Source: Ryuthela nishihirai (Eukaryota; Arthropoda; Arachnida; Araneae; Heptathelidae). Taken from it: DNA of 64,000 nt. Where the stretch lies: positions 48,058,691 to 48,122,690 of the forward strand of contig JAWZYU010000025.1 of NCBI GenBank assembly GCA_038380435.1, given 5' to 3'. Every line of letters begins with the position of its first letter. Positions within the stretch are counted from its first letter, which is position 1. Made by a program: the position numbers and the translations under genes. The notes below the pieces were generated by a model, which saw only the letters and a list, made by a program, of their open reading frames with translations, was not told where the DNA came from and made no database searches. Below, piece by piece: positions 54,870 to 64,000 of this stretch.

Positions 54870-56834
54870 ATAACGGGCTTGATTTTGAAAAGCTTGTTAC
54901 CAACCTATTCAGGCCAAGGTCTCTGTCACTGTGCCTGAAGCTCGATGATAAAATACTACCAAAAGTCCATGTATGGAACTGCCAGTGTAGAGTCAGACAG
55001 TGACTGGCAGCAGTGCTGCCAAGTCATTGGCCCTGATGCTGACATGACCAGGCATTCAAAGAGAGAGGATGGGGTTATGGCTGCCAGATGATGGAGCTGC
55101 TGATGAATCTCGGAAAGAAGAGGTATAGCAAGCTAAGCAAGCCGATGTAAAGCACACTCTTACAATGATGCTTAACTGCCATGTGGTCCAAGTTGTGACT
55201 GATAGCTTGCAACTCTGCAGTGAAGATGGAACACTGCTGTGGAATCTGGTCTGCAATGATAGCATCACAACAGATATGGTTGTTACCAACCTATTCAGGC
55301 CAAGATTTCTGCCACTGTGCCCGGAACTCGATGATAAAACATTGGCAAAAGTCCATGAATGAAACTGTCAGTGGAGAGTCAGACAGGGGCGTGGCTGAGC
55401 AGCACTGCCATTGGCCCTGATGCCGACATGACCAAGCACCCAAAGAAAAGAGGATGGGGTTGTGGTGAATCTTGGAGTTGGTTGTTTTACCTTTGAGTGG
55501 CGCTTTTTTGCACACAATGGGCTAAATGGCCAGGTCACAAGGACTCCAAAGGCTCAGAGAAGGTTGGGGAAGGGGACCCACTGGAACAGCTGTTGGGAGG
55601 CAGATGGTAGCCTCCTGTGAAGGCCATCCAGTGTGTTCTTTAATGTGCACAAGGTGTGGCTCTCCTGCACATTGGGGCCATGGCTTAACGTCCCATCTGA
55701 TGGACGGTGGCCTTTCTAAGCCCATCAACATCCCCTGCTAACTATGGGCAGGGTGGGAAGATTTGCGGAGATAAATCTCAATGCATCTTGTAAAGAACAG
55801 GGTGTGGCTAATGCCTCACCAAGATCAAAACCTGTAGCAAGCTAAACGAGTCGATGTAAAGCACACACTGACAATGATGCTTAACTGCAATGTGGTCCAA
55901 GGTGAGACTGATAGCTTGCAACTCTGCAGTGAAGATGGAACACTGCTGTCGGATCTGGTCTGCAATGATAGCATCTCACCGCAGACTATGGTTGATCCCA
56001 CTGATGTGCCAGACTTTGAGCTATCTGTTGAGATATCTCAAATCCTATCTGTGAAGATAGGAAAGAAATCTGGTGCTCAGCACAATGGCTGGCAGAGCTG
56101 CAGGTACACACAGTTGGTTTGTAAGGGCCTTCCCTTTCCTGCAAAGAGAGAAGTCACAGGAATGGGAAACAGCGATCCTTGGTGGAAGTGGCTCAAATAG
56201 AGCTCTCAACTGGGCAATGCTATGGAGACTGATATTGAGGTTTCTGAGGTAACCTTGAATAATGCAAACCAAAAGGACAAATTGCAATCAGCCGATTCTA
56301 GTATAACATTTTGCACTGAGGACTGAAAACAGATTCCTAAGTGGAATGGCCTGACAGGGATTATAATTTTGATGCATACTGCAGTGAAACTGCTGACAGC
56401 AAATACATAAAGATGGTTTGTCGGTCTCAATATAAAGACTCTGGACTTGTGAAGTGCAGAAGGCCCCCATGCCAATATATAGGGCCTGATGATGGAGTAG
56501 GTCAGATACCTTTACAACCGAATCCCGAGCAAAGTCATATACCTGGGATATGTAGTCCAGTTTCGACTGAACAAATTCACATGTGATGGAGCAAAGAACA
56601 TCAGTCTGCTTCCCACGAGAGGGAGGAAAGGATCTTGAGGATGTTCAATACCCATCCACTTATATCTGAGATGATGGATATGAGGCAAAAAGGTAATTTC
56701 AGCTTGAAGATGAGACCTAGAAACTTGGCCTCATCCATTGTTGCTATGGAGCCTACCAATGATGAAAAGATTTTACATTTGCACAGGGATGCAGCTTGGT
56801 GATGACATGAAAAGTATTCATACTGATTTATCAC
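54870..56834 (-). mobile_element. RNase H-bearing LINE relic (I/Jockey-like), with tandem duplication
   Basis: Minus-strand fragments follow the order of a second LINE group. A thumb motif near 56834-56600 (EAKFLGLIFKLKLPF, LNILKILSSLSWEAD) is followed by a GAFCTSQVQSLYIETDKPSL segment (about 56470-56400). Then come RNase H pieces: IFTAELQAI-like near 55950 and 55240, and MPGHVSIRAND-like near 55430 and 55040. A C-terminal FMDFCQCFIIEFRAQWQKSW follows. The RNase H-to-C-terminus stretch is present about 2.3 times at a period near 390 bases, once the SINE at 55475-55784 is discounted. The clade is inferred from motif style; all frames are broken. Confidence 0.72.
55475..55784 (-). repeat. SINE S1, 5'-truncated, inside the RNase H LINE repeats
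   Basis: Minus strand; it starts at GCATTGAGATTTATCTCCGC, without the tRNA-like head, and runs to the GTAAAACAACC end. ATCTTG at 55469-55474 and 55785-55790 is a probable 6-base target duplication. Confidence 0.9.
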
Positions 56835-58287
56835 AAGTATATGGATATTTTACTTGTCCATTTGGCGCTGTTATAGGATAGATGCACAAATTCATAGAAG
56901 GACAGCAGAGCTTTGAAGACTTCCCTTGTTCAATTTCTGAACAATATAGGAATATATATTTCCTGAACAATATATTCCTATATTGTTCAGGAAGACCAAA
57001 GGAACCCGTGAATGAGAGAACCATTGCTGCTGTTCGTGATCTTGTTAAGGAAAACCCACACATCACCATTCAGGCAATAAGTTTAGATATCAGTATATTG
57101 ATTGGCAGTATGGAAACAATTATTCATCAACATTTAATGTTTTGAAGATCTGTGCTAAATGGATGCCCCACAAACTGACAGAGTAGCAAAAAAGAGCTAG
57201 AGTCACCTCGTGCAAGGAGACACTGACAATGTTTGAACCTAGTGCCCTGAAATGATTAATTGTTACAGGTGATGAGATGTAGTTTTATAACTATACAACT
57301 CCCAGAAAGATCAATAACTATGGTTGGGTTGCGAAGATGAATTGTATCCCCAAATCTTCTGACAAGACTTTTGCTCAAGGAAGAGGATGTTCACAATTTT
57401 TTTCAATTCCTAAGGATTGGTAGCTGTGGACACTTTACCTAAAAAAATGACTATAAATGGCCAATAACTACACCAACATTGTTTTGTTTAAAATGGTTAA
57501 GGAGACGAAGGAGCAGCATCCAACAACAGGTGTGGCAAGGGTTCTCCTTCATGACAATGCCAGTGCTTACATAACCAGGCAAGTTACAGCCTGTCTGGAG
57601 CAGGAAAAAATTAAACAGCTACCCCATCTTATATATTCACCCAATCTTGCTTCATGTGCTTTCTGATTGTTTCTAAAAATTAAAAAGGAACATACTGGGA
57701 AGCTGTTTTAAGAGTGCAAGACCTTGCAAAATGCATTCATTCAGAGTTGCAGAGCATTACTCAATAGGAGTACCATCAAGCATTTCAGAATTGGTGTAGA
57801 TGTCTGCAACTTCGCCAGGCTCGTAATCTGTAGTTCCCAGGTTCGAGTCCCAGCTGGGTCAGCGTTGAGATTTATCTCCGCAAAACTCCCCGCCCTGCCC
57901 ACAGTCAGTAGGGGACACCGATGGGCTTGGAAAGGCCGCCGTCTGTCGGATGGGACGTTAAGCCGTGGCCCCGTGTGCGGGAGAGCCATACCCTGTGCAC
58001 GTTAAAGAACACGCTGGATGGCCTTGACGAGAGACTACCATCTGTCTCCCAACAGCTGTTCCAGTGGGTCCCCTCCCCCAACCTTCTCTGAGCCTTCGGG
58101 GTCCATGTGACCTGGCCACTTAGCCCATGGTGTGCAAAAAAGTGCCGCTCAGAGGTAAAACAACCCTGTCTGCAACTTTGTATAAATGCTGGAAGGAAGT
58201 ACTTTGAAGGAATAGTAAAAGTTTTGTTGAGGTAAGTGTAATGGTTTTTGTTCTGCAGATGCATGTCAAGTACTTTTTGAATGTCAC
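56750..58287 (+). mobile_element. mariner M2, copy 2, with a palindromic insertion and an S1 SINE
   Basis: Transposase remnants parallel copy 1: MHKFIEGQQSFEDFPC, VNERTIAAVRDLVKENPHIT, IGSMETIIHQHLMF, GDEM-like (about 57270) and HDNASAYITRQVTACLEQEK (about 57555). The right end CAAGTACTTTTTGAATGTCA matches copy 1's. The left terminus is missing. Between 56936 and 56991 an added stretch forms a hairpin (TCTGAACAATATAGGAATAT mirrored by ATATTCCTATATTGTTCAGG). An S1 SINE occupies 57813-58166. Confidence 0.85.
57813..58166 (+). repeat. SINE S1, young, inserted in mariner M2, 12-bp target duplication
   Basis: It starts within the tRNA-like head (CGCCAGGCTCGTAATCTG) with an intact B box, and the body is very close to the copy at 53289. 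It is flanked by TGTCTGCAACTT at 57801-57812 and 58167-58178, a sequence occurring once in the other M2 copy's context. Confidence 0.95.
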
Positions 58288-58482
58288 TTTTAAGTACAGC
58301 CGCTTTTTGAGATTGGCCATGAATGTTAATTATTTGTTTGAATTGGTAATATTTCAACGTATGTTTCAGAAATTGTGAAATTGGATTTTTTAAAGACTTG
58401 TTTTGTGTTTTTTATGTTTATAACCATCTATGCATGCAATCATTATTCATCTTAACATTTTAACATCATTTCCCATTTTTAG

Positions 58483-58559
58483 GACTCTTAATGAAGCGAT
58501 CTACATGCTTATATCCTACAAAAGACAGACTTCGAATAATTTTGGAATTCATGAAAAAA
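58483..58559 (+). CDS. FBXO47: F-box protein, FBXO47-like: third exon
   Basis: The acceptor CCCATTTTTAG ends at 58482 and the donor AAA|GTAAGT starts at 58560. The exon completes a Gly codon and then encodes LLMKRSTCLYPTKDRLRIIL and EFMKK, leaving in phase 0. The pattern GLL.KR.T...PTK.RL is the part of FBXO47 I recognise most confidently. No later exon could be found before the window ends, so the gene continues at least 5.4 kb further. The exon is missed by simple ORF calling because its frame is closed by the intron. Confidence 0.85.
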
Positions 58560-58989
58560 GTAAGTTTTCTTTTAATATCACTATGCTTTGTAGTATTAAA
58601 GGTGTAGGGCAGTTTAAAGACATATTCCTGCATTGGTTAGATACACGATTATAAATAACTTTAGACACTGTTTCAGATATTGCCAAAAATCCAGTTCTTC
58701 AGAGCAGAGTTGTTTCCAAATGCAAAGTTGAGGGTTGTTTGTTTTCAGTTTCTTTTCCAGGTTTATCATAGCACTTTTTAGTTCTTTGATTCACATGTAT
58801 TATACATTCACTTTTTTCATAGATAGTTCAGTTGTGTTATTGGCGCTTCCGTTTTTTATTATTTGCTAATAAATGTCCGAGTTCTACAATGTTTTGCTAT
58901 GCACCGTTCAGTTTTGAAGTATCAGCAATTTTTTCTTTATTTACTATTGTTTTAAATTTTTAAATTAACGTTTACTGTTGGAGTTCACA
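58560..58989. other. intron 3 start, AT-rich, nothing recognised
   Basis: T-rich, no element seen before the Penelope-like element's 3' region. Confidence 0.4.
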
Positions 58990-59851
58990 GTAGCTCTTAT
59001 TAACTGGTTTTTTTACAATATTCATAAGCATGCATACCAGTTTCAACCATTTGTGTGGTCATTGTTACGAGCACTGTTGTTGACAGTTGTAGGGGACTAT
59101 ATCGTATGAATTCATGCCATCATGCGCGTGTATTTCTTCTGCTGCCATGTTGATGCTATTTGGGGAGGTTTCATTGCTTTGTGATGAGCTGGGTTATTGT
59201 GTGTTTGTTGTTTATACTTCAAAGTGGAGAATTTTAACTGCTTTGTTGCTAGTTTTTGGTGTATTTTATATTTTGCTGCTTATTGGTCAAGTAGAAGCTT
59301 CTTTGGCAAGGGGGTTGATATACTTACTCATTGCAGCATTGATCTCCATTTTGGTATATTATAAGTTGTTCTGCGATGCTTTGCTGGTGGTGCTATGATA
59401 ATTTTGGCTTTATCAAAGTCAAGTGTTTGTTTTCTATTGTATATGGAATGGGCTAAAGCAGTACTTTGTTTTCCCATTCTTTTATCTTTCATATGTTCTT
59501 TTAGCTGTACTTTTGCTGTTCGTTTTGTCTTGCCGAAATAGGGTTTATTTTGTTCTGCATTATTGGTCTTCATTGAAATTTTGTAAACACAGCCTATTTT
59601 GATTTTTGGATCTCTGTCAGTTTTAATTTGCCTTAGGATGGTATTGCTGCTGGCAACAGGTACTTTATATCCGTATGGCTTCATTATACTTTGCATAGTA
59701 TTAGTCAGCCATGGTATGTGCCGAGGTAGGTTGGGTGGGTTTGTTTGCTGTTCTTGTAGCTGGTTTTTCTATATTATTTATCAGTATCTTAAGATAACCT
59801 GCATTGAGAACCATTTCGTAAATATTTCTTTTTTCTTTTTTATAGAGTCTG

Positions 59852-60018
59852 ACCTAAGGGACCTGGGTTCGAGCCCCGGATTAGGCATGGATGTGTGTGT
59901 CGTTTTTCTGCTGAGGTCCTGCCATCCTCTCAGATCTCCTACTGTGGCATATAAACTGACAGGCTCCTGTCAGACCTCTGTGGCAAGCAGCTGCTTGAGA
60001 GGGTATTTATTTTTTTTA
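59852..60018 (+). repeat. SINE S2, 5'-truncated, inserted in the Penelope-like element
   Basis: It starts within the head at ACCTAAGGGACCTGGGTTCG and ends with GACCTCTGTGGCAAGCAGC, TTGAGA and a TATTTATTTT tail. TTTATAGAGTCTG flanks it on both sides (59839-59851, 60019-60031), a 13-base target duplication. Confidence 0.94.
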
Positions 60019-60479
60019 TTTATAGAGTCTGTTGGTGGCATATTTTTTATTTAATAAGAAAGCTGTTTTTATGGCTTGCTTTTTGTGATTCATATGCTGT
60101 CTTGTATGGTATTAATACCAGTGGTACCGTAAGTTTGTGATAGACCGCTATATGAAATTTATGCTTCTGGCGATGTATTAGCATGACCAGGAATGGTAAT
60201 TTTTGTCCTTTCTCGTTTTCTGTGGTAAATTTTATTGTTGGGAAGATCTGGTTTTTTGCAAACGTGTTATGAAGTCATTCTGTTCATCACGAATGAGGAG
60301 CATGTCATCGGCATATCGTCCCCAATATTTGATATGATACAGTGAGTTAGAGAGGGATTTTTTCTCGATGTGCCTAACAGCTATACCTGCCAAAAGTGCT
60401 GATAGGGGAGAGCACATTGGTACACCCTATTTTTATATATATTTTATTTGTTTATTTGGAAAAAATTATTTGATATTAT

Positions 60480-60682
60480 GTCATGGCCGAGTGGTTAACG
60501 CGCTTGGCTACTGATCTAAGGGACCTGGGTTCGATCCCCGGGTAAGGCATGGATGTATGTGTCGTTTTTCTGCTGAGGTCCTGCCATCCTCTCAGATCTT
60601 CTGCTTTGGCATATAAACTGATAGGCTCCTGTCAGACCTCTGTGGCAAGCAGCTGCTTGAGGGGGTATTTATATTTATTTAT
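60480..60682 (+). repeat. SINE S2, full length, inserted in the Penelope-like element
   Basis: It has the best S2 head: ATGGCCGAGTGGTTAACGCG (A-box region), CTTGGCTACTGATCTAAGGG and GGTTCGATCCCCGGGTAAGG. The layout is that of a class II (Leu/Ser) tRNA with lost 3' acceptor pairing. The body and the GACCTCTGTGGCAAGCAGC end are complete, with a TATTTATATTTATTTATTAA tail. Confidence 0.94.
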
Positions 60683-60900
60683 TAATGGAGCACTTTTTTT
60701 ACTCTACATGTTTCAGGGTTCAGACCTCCATTGTAAGTTTCAATCCTGTTTTGCACGAGCTTGATAACTTCGTTGACTAGCTTTTTTGGAAATAATGCTA
60801 CTATGTCTAGTGATGCCATTTTGCAATTTGGTTGTATTTTTTATGTTTTAGCACGTCTTCAGCTGAATTAATGGTATATTCATGGATTCATTAAATTGTT

Positions 60901-61065
60901 TCAAATATATAATATATATATATAAGCTCACCGGACAAAAAATTAGTCACCCTGGCTGTCATTTAATAGCATGTAATGCCTCTGTGAGACTGAAGAACAA
61001 CCGAAATCCTGTCTGGCATCCATGCCAGACAGGAATTTCATCCTTTTTAGAAAGAAAGGGATGCA
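60901..61065. other. spacer with a short perfect hairpin
   Basis: AATCCTGTCTGGCAT at about 61005-61019 is mirrored by ATGCCAGACAGGAAT two bases later. CTCACCGGACAAAAAATTAG at 60928 resembles the end of some Tc1 elements, but no partner end was found. Confidence 0.5.
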
Positions 61066-61560
61066 GGAATGAGTTGCAACCCTGTAGGCCAACAGACAGC
61101 ATTACAAAGAGCTTAATAAACATGTTACTGATTAATTGAATGCTGATTAGATTCTTTAGCTTGATAACCTGGCTGACAAAATTAGAGAAAAGCTGTTGCA
61201 GAACATAAGACAGAGAGTTGTATCAGACATGAAATGTTTTGTGTAGGAAAAATTAGGATGGCATACAGGGATTGAGGGTTAAGGATGAAGAGGTTACTGA
61301 ATATGATATTTCTATCATGACTCGATGGACTGAACATTTCACATATATTTTGAACATTGTGGTTAGTTTAGTCCCATTGTTTGTAATAAAAATAGAGGTA
61401 ATAATGGCTTTAATAGTGGCTCTATTTTATAATCCAAGGTTACTTTGGCAATGCTAAATTAAAACTACACAAGTCACCTAAGGAGGTGAAATTACTACTA
61501 AAATGTTTAGAGCTCTGAATGATTCTGTTATTATTCTGATGTTAGTATTAGAGAATTCTT
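61066..61560 (+). mobile_element. RTE-type LINE fragment, copy I
   Basis: Strongly decayed linker region matching copy B around 29215-29650: CAGCATTACAAAGAGCTTAA, TTAGCTTGATAACCTGGCTG, AGAGAGTTGTATCAGA, GACTCGATGGACTGAACATT and AAATGTTTAGAGCTCTGAAT. Both ends are missing; no coding capacity. Confidence 0.75.
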
Positions 61561-61904
61561 TCAACAAAATTTTCCAAGCAGCAGGTAAATAAATGAAAAA
61601 TAAATATAAATACTAACAATTTTATCAACCACAAAAAATACTGCTATTTTTCTTGCAACATGCTGCAATAATAGAAGTATACCTTCACTATTTCATCCTC
61701 ACAAGAATCATACATTAACCACAAACAACAGCACAGCAATATATATCTCATCTCATACATACCACAACTTTCATATTTCCCTTCTATTTTGAAGTTGGTT
61801 TTGAACTTGCACCATATTGCTGAAGAAGAATATATAATACATTTAAAATATAGATCCTTTTACATTTGTGCACATTATATTTTGTGCTACCATCTTTACT
61901 TACA
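61561..61904. other. AT-rich, nothing recognised
   Basis: No element or gene seen. Confidence 0.4.
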
Positions 61905-62097
61905 AATAAAATAAATACCTCTCAAGCAGCTGCTTGCCATAGAGGTCTGACAGGACCTCTATGGCAAGTCTGTCAGTTTATATGCAATAGTAGGTCTGTG
62001 AGGATGGCGGGACCTCAGCAGAGAAAGACAACACAAACATCCATGCCATAACTGGGGCTTGAACCCAGGCTCTGATCAGTAGCCAAGCACGCTAACA
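61905..62097 (-). repeat. SINE S2 with an internal inverted insertion
   Basis: Minus-strand S2 with a diverged head. In the 3' part, the plus-strand reading GCCATAGAGGTCTGACAGG is followed by ACCTCTATGGCAAGT, an inverted copy of the preceding bases. The normal sequence resumes at CTGTCAGTTTATATGC. Other copies have only AGC at this place. Confidence 0.88.
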
Positions 62098-62530
62098 CCT
62101 ACAAAGTGATACAAATCTTTCAAGACCTTACAATGTGCATAACAACTTATAATGTGAAATTTGGCGATTTTCAAAGATGTATCAAGTATTTGTTCATCAT
62201 TACTGTGCTTATAACTGTAAGGCACACTCTTGCATATTGCAAAAGTAAATCAGAACTTTGCCAAAATTTCTCTCATCTTGATTGACTTTATTATTGTCCA
62301 TGTACAACAAAATTATTAATCCACATTGTATATGATATATCAGTGTTTTTTGGTAACTTTTATTATCTCTTTATTGTACATACAATGAGAATTGTTTCAT
62401 TTTAAATGATCAAAAACAGTCCTAGTTGAGTAGGTTAATCTCATGCTCTGTATATATCTGTTGATGTATTGTCATTGCTTGCATGAGGTGTGGGATACAT
62501 CTGAAAACATGATGCCTACACTTCAGGGCC
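62098..62530. other. AT-rich, nothing recognised
   Basis: No element or gene seen. Confidence 0.4.
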
Positions 62531-62930
62531 TTGGGGCAGGGTTGGCAGGGTTGGCTCAGTCAGTAACATGCCAATCTCGTAACATATATTTTGAACTCAG
62601 CCTGTCAGACCTCTATGGCAAGTATTTTGGGTTTGAGTCCCAACTGTGCCAGCATTGAGATTTATGTGCACTAAATCTAACTGCCCAGTCAGAAATGGGA
62701 CACCAATGGAGTTAGAAAGGCCACTGACCAGATGGGACATTAAAGCTCTAGCCTTTTGTGCAGGAGAATTGTAACCTATGTATGTTAAAGAGCACACTGG
62801 ATGGCCTTGATGGAAAGCCTTCATCTGTCTCCTAACAGTTATCCAGTGAATTCCCTTCCCTCAACTTTCTCTGAGCCTTTGGAGTCCTAGTGATCTGAGA
62901 AGTGTTGCTCAGAGGTAAACCAACCCAACT
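62531..62930 (+). repeat. SINE S1, old, with an S2-like segment in its head
   Basis: GGTTGGCTCAGTCAGTAACA (A-box region), then, where the anticodon-arm region should be, about 33 extra bases including CCTGTCAGACCTCTATGGCA, which matches the S2 3' region. GGTTTGAGTCCC (B box) and the rest of the diverged S1 body follow, to AGGTAAACCAACCCAACT. Confidence 0.85.
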
Positions 62931-63068
62931 GGAATCTCTGATAATTGCCAGCAATAGCACTTCATTTACCACTGCTTAAACATGTACAGGGCAAGCCCTA
63001 TGATGTTTTCTAGTATGTATGAAGGAATATTCAGCTGCCATCCCCACCACAACTTAAACTACCAGCTG

Positions 63069-63660
63069 TTGATCAATTTCTCTGTTGATGGCTATAATTT
63101 TTATACCATGTAGTCAATCATTAGCAACTTCCTTGACTGTAATTGAAGATTCTTGTCAACAAGGCACTTCCAGCTATGTGTACAAGACCAGCAATAATAG
63201 ATATGTTTTTTTTAGCCAATCACTCTTTAATCAAGTGTAAGAATGATATATTTAGTAACAAGTAAATGTAGGTAAGCTCCTGTGGACTATAAACATTCTT
63301 GAGCATAGAAGAAAAATTGCCTTCAGTCAGGTGGGATATGAACCCACAAACTCGTCATAGCATATCATCTTTATGCTTAAAGTGTGATTAGCTAAAACAA
63401 TACCATGTCTATCAATACTTGATGTATGGCTGGTCTTGTGCACATAGCTGAAAGTGCCCTGTCAACCAAAATCTTCAATTGCAGTCTAAATAGTTTCTAA
63501 TGATTGACTCCATTGTGTAAAACCTATAGCCATAAGTAGAAGAGATCATGATCAATGGCAGGTAGCTCAGCGTTGCAGCACAATGTGTTATCTGGTGGTC
63601 ATGGGTTTATATCCCACCTGGCTAAAGACAATTTTTCCTTCATATTCAAGGACTTCTATG
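63069..63660. repeat. inverted-repeat structure with two opposed tRNA-like segments (S3)
   Basis: The left arm (about 63069-63192, including CAGCTATGTGTACAAGACCA) is mirrored by the right arm (about 63435-63557, including TGGTCTTGTGCACATAGCTG). Between and beyond the arms lie two opposed tRNA-like segments: minus strand at 63308-63400 (GGGTTCATATCCCACCTGAC) and plus strand at 63558-63650 (CAGGTAGCTCAGCGTTGCAG, GGGTTTATATCCCACCTGGC). It looks like an old foldback or two inverted SINE copies. No gene. Confidence 0.65.
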
Positions 63661-64000
63661 TTATTTTAATATAAAACCACATTCAAAGCTCTCGAATGTT
63701 GAAAGTATTCAAATCTACCTAATGTTGAAAGTAAACTTTGTTTTAAAAATCTCACTGAATCTCGCTCATATCTCTCTGGTTTTCACAGCGCCGTATCCAG
63801 GTTTCATGGCACCTATGGCAAAAAAATCAGAATTGTGCCTTTTTATAGTTAAAATATCAACCTTTAAAAAATTAAAATCCATGTTTTATTATAAAAAATA
63901 GCTTTTCTATATTTAAAAAATTAAATGTAGATTTAAAGTATTATTCTTGTATCTATAAAACAAATATTTCATTACCAACAGAATTTTTTTTAAGTGAATT
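63661..64000. other. AT-rich window end, nothing recognised
   Basis: No exon-like frame with splice signals was seen. Confidence 0.4.

Larger units (their letters stand above)
58990..60900 (-). mobile_element. Penelope-like retroelement, carrying two S2 SINEs
   Basis: On the minus strand, in order from 60900: MASLDIVALFPKKLVNEVIK (first catalytic Asp region of the polymerase, about 60815), then, past an S2 SINE, MCSPLSALLAGIAV and KYWGRYADDMLLIRDEQNDF (catalytic loop, about 60330-60280). A FLVMLIRQKHKFHIAVYHKL-like segment follows. After a second S2 SINE comes a GIY-YIG-type endonuclease (GCVYKISMKTNN, KPYFGKTKRTAKVQLKEHMK, about 59595-59480). The 3' part ends in GTTGAAACTGGTATGCATGC. A polymerase followed by GIY-YIG is diagnostic of Penelope-like elements. 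Frames are broken; inactive. Confidence 0.88.

Noticed and set aside
59114..59398. 94-codon hydrophobic open frame on the plus strand that looks like a membrane protein
   Set aside because: It is antisense to the 3' part of the Penelope-like element. A/T-rich antisense sequence gives Leu/Val/Ile-rich shadows. No splice or start context supports it.
60480..60560. Possible functional Leu/Ser tRNA gene
   Set aside because: A and B boxes are good but the 3' acceptor stem and terminator are absent, and the sequence continues into the S2 body. It is a SINE head.
60928..60955. Solo terminal repeat of another Tc1 element (CTCACCGGACAAAAAATTAG)
   Set aside because: It resembles ends I have seen in Tc1 elements, but no partner repeat, transposase or TA-flanked structure was found nearby.

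Overview
The window is AT-rich, intron-rich, transposon-dense metazoan nuclear DNA. Nothing bacterial, organellar or viral is visible. A split host gene, tRNA-derived SINEs, RTE-type LINEs with short-repeat tails, mariner/Tc1 elements and a Penelope-like element point to an invertebrate. I could not fix the phylum.

The only host gene I can support is on the + strand. Three exons (31627-31817, 46669-46842, 58483-58559) with matching splice sites and phases (1, 1, 0) encode an F-box protein most like FBXO47. Its introns are about 14.9 kb and 11.6 kb. The first recognisable coding exon begins about 550 bases after a nearly full-length RTE LINE. The gene runs past the window's right end.

Everything else recognisable is mobile DNA, much of it nested. 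One RTE-type LINE family, with an APE-type endonuclease, a reverse transcriptase with a YADD motif and a (GAT)n tail, has at least ten copies or fragments, at 3.0-4.9, 16.2-20.6 (two nested), 26.4-27.6, 27.6-31.1, 34.6-35.7, 37.1-40.5, 40.6-44.1, 51.2-54.5 and 61.1-61.6 kb. The 37.1-44.1 kb pair forms a large palindrome. Its distal arms share the same stop codons and the same frameshift. A second, older head-to-head pair (26.4-31.1 kb) has a homologous centre.

Two abundant SINE families are present. S1 is about 390 bp, with a tRNA-like head and a long conserved body. S2 is about 200 bp, with a Leu/Ser-type tRNA-like head; its 3' end resembles the RTE 3' end, which suggests the RTE mobilises it. 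Three minor tRNA-like repeat types also occur.

DNA transposons include a DD41D-type mariner with about 86-bp terminal inverted repeats and one obvious frameshift (5.9-7.4 kb), a mariner inserted in a mariner at two loci (22.1-24.4 and 48.7-51.2 kb), and a Tc1 element inserted in an RTE copy (3.1-4.3 kb). There is also an RNase H-bearing LINE with an internal tandem duplication, a CR1/L2-like LINE relic, a Penelope-like element carrying two S2 insertions, and several unattributed long hairpins. All coordinates, alignments and identities were judged by eye.
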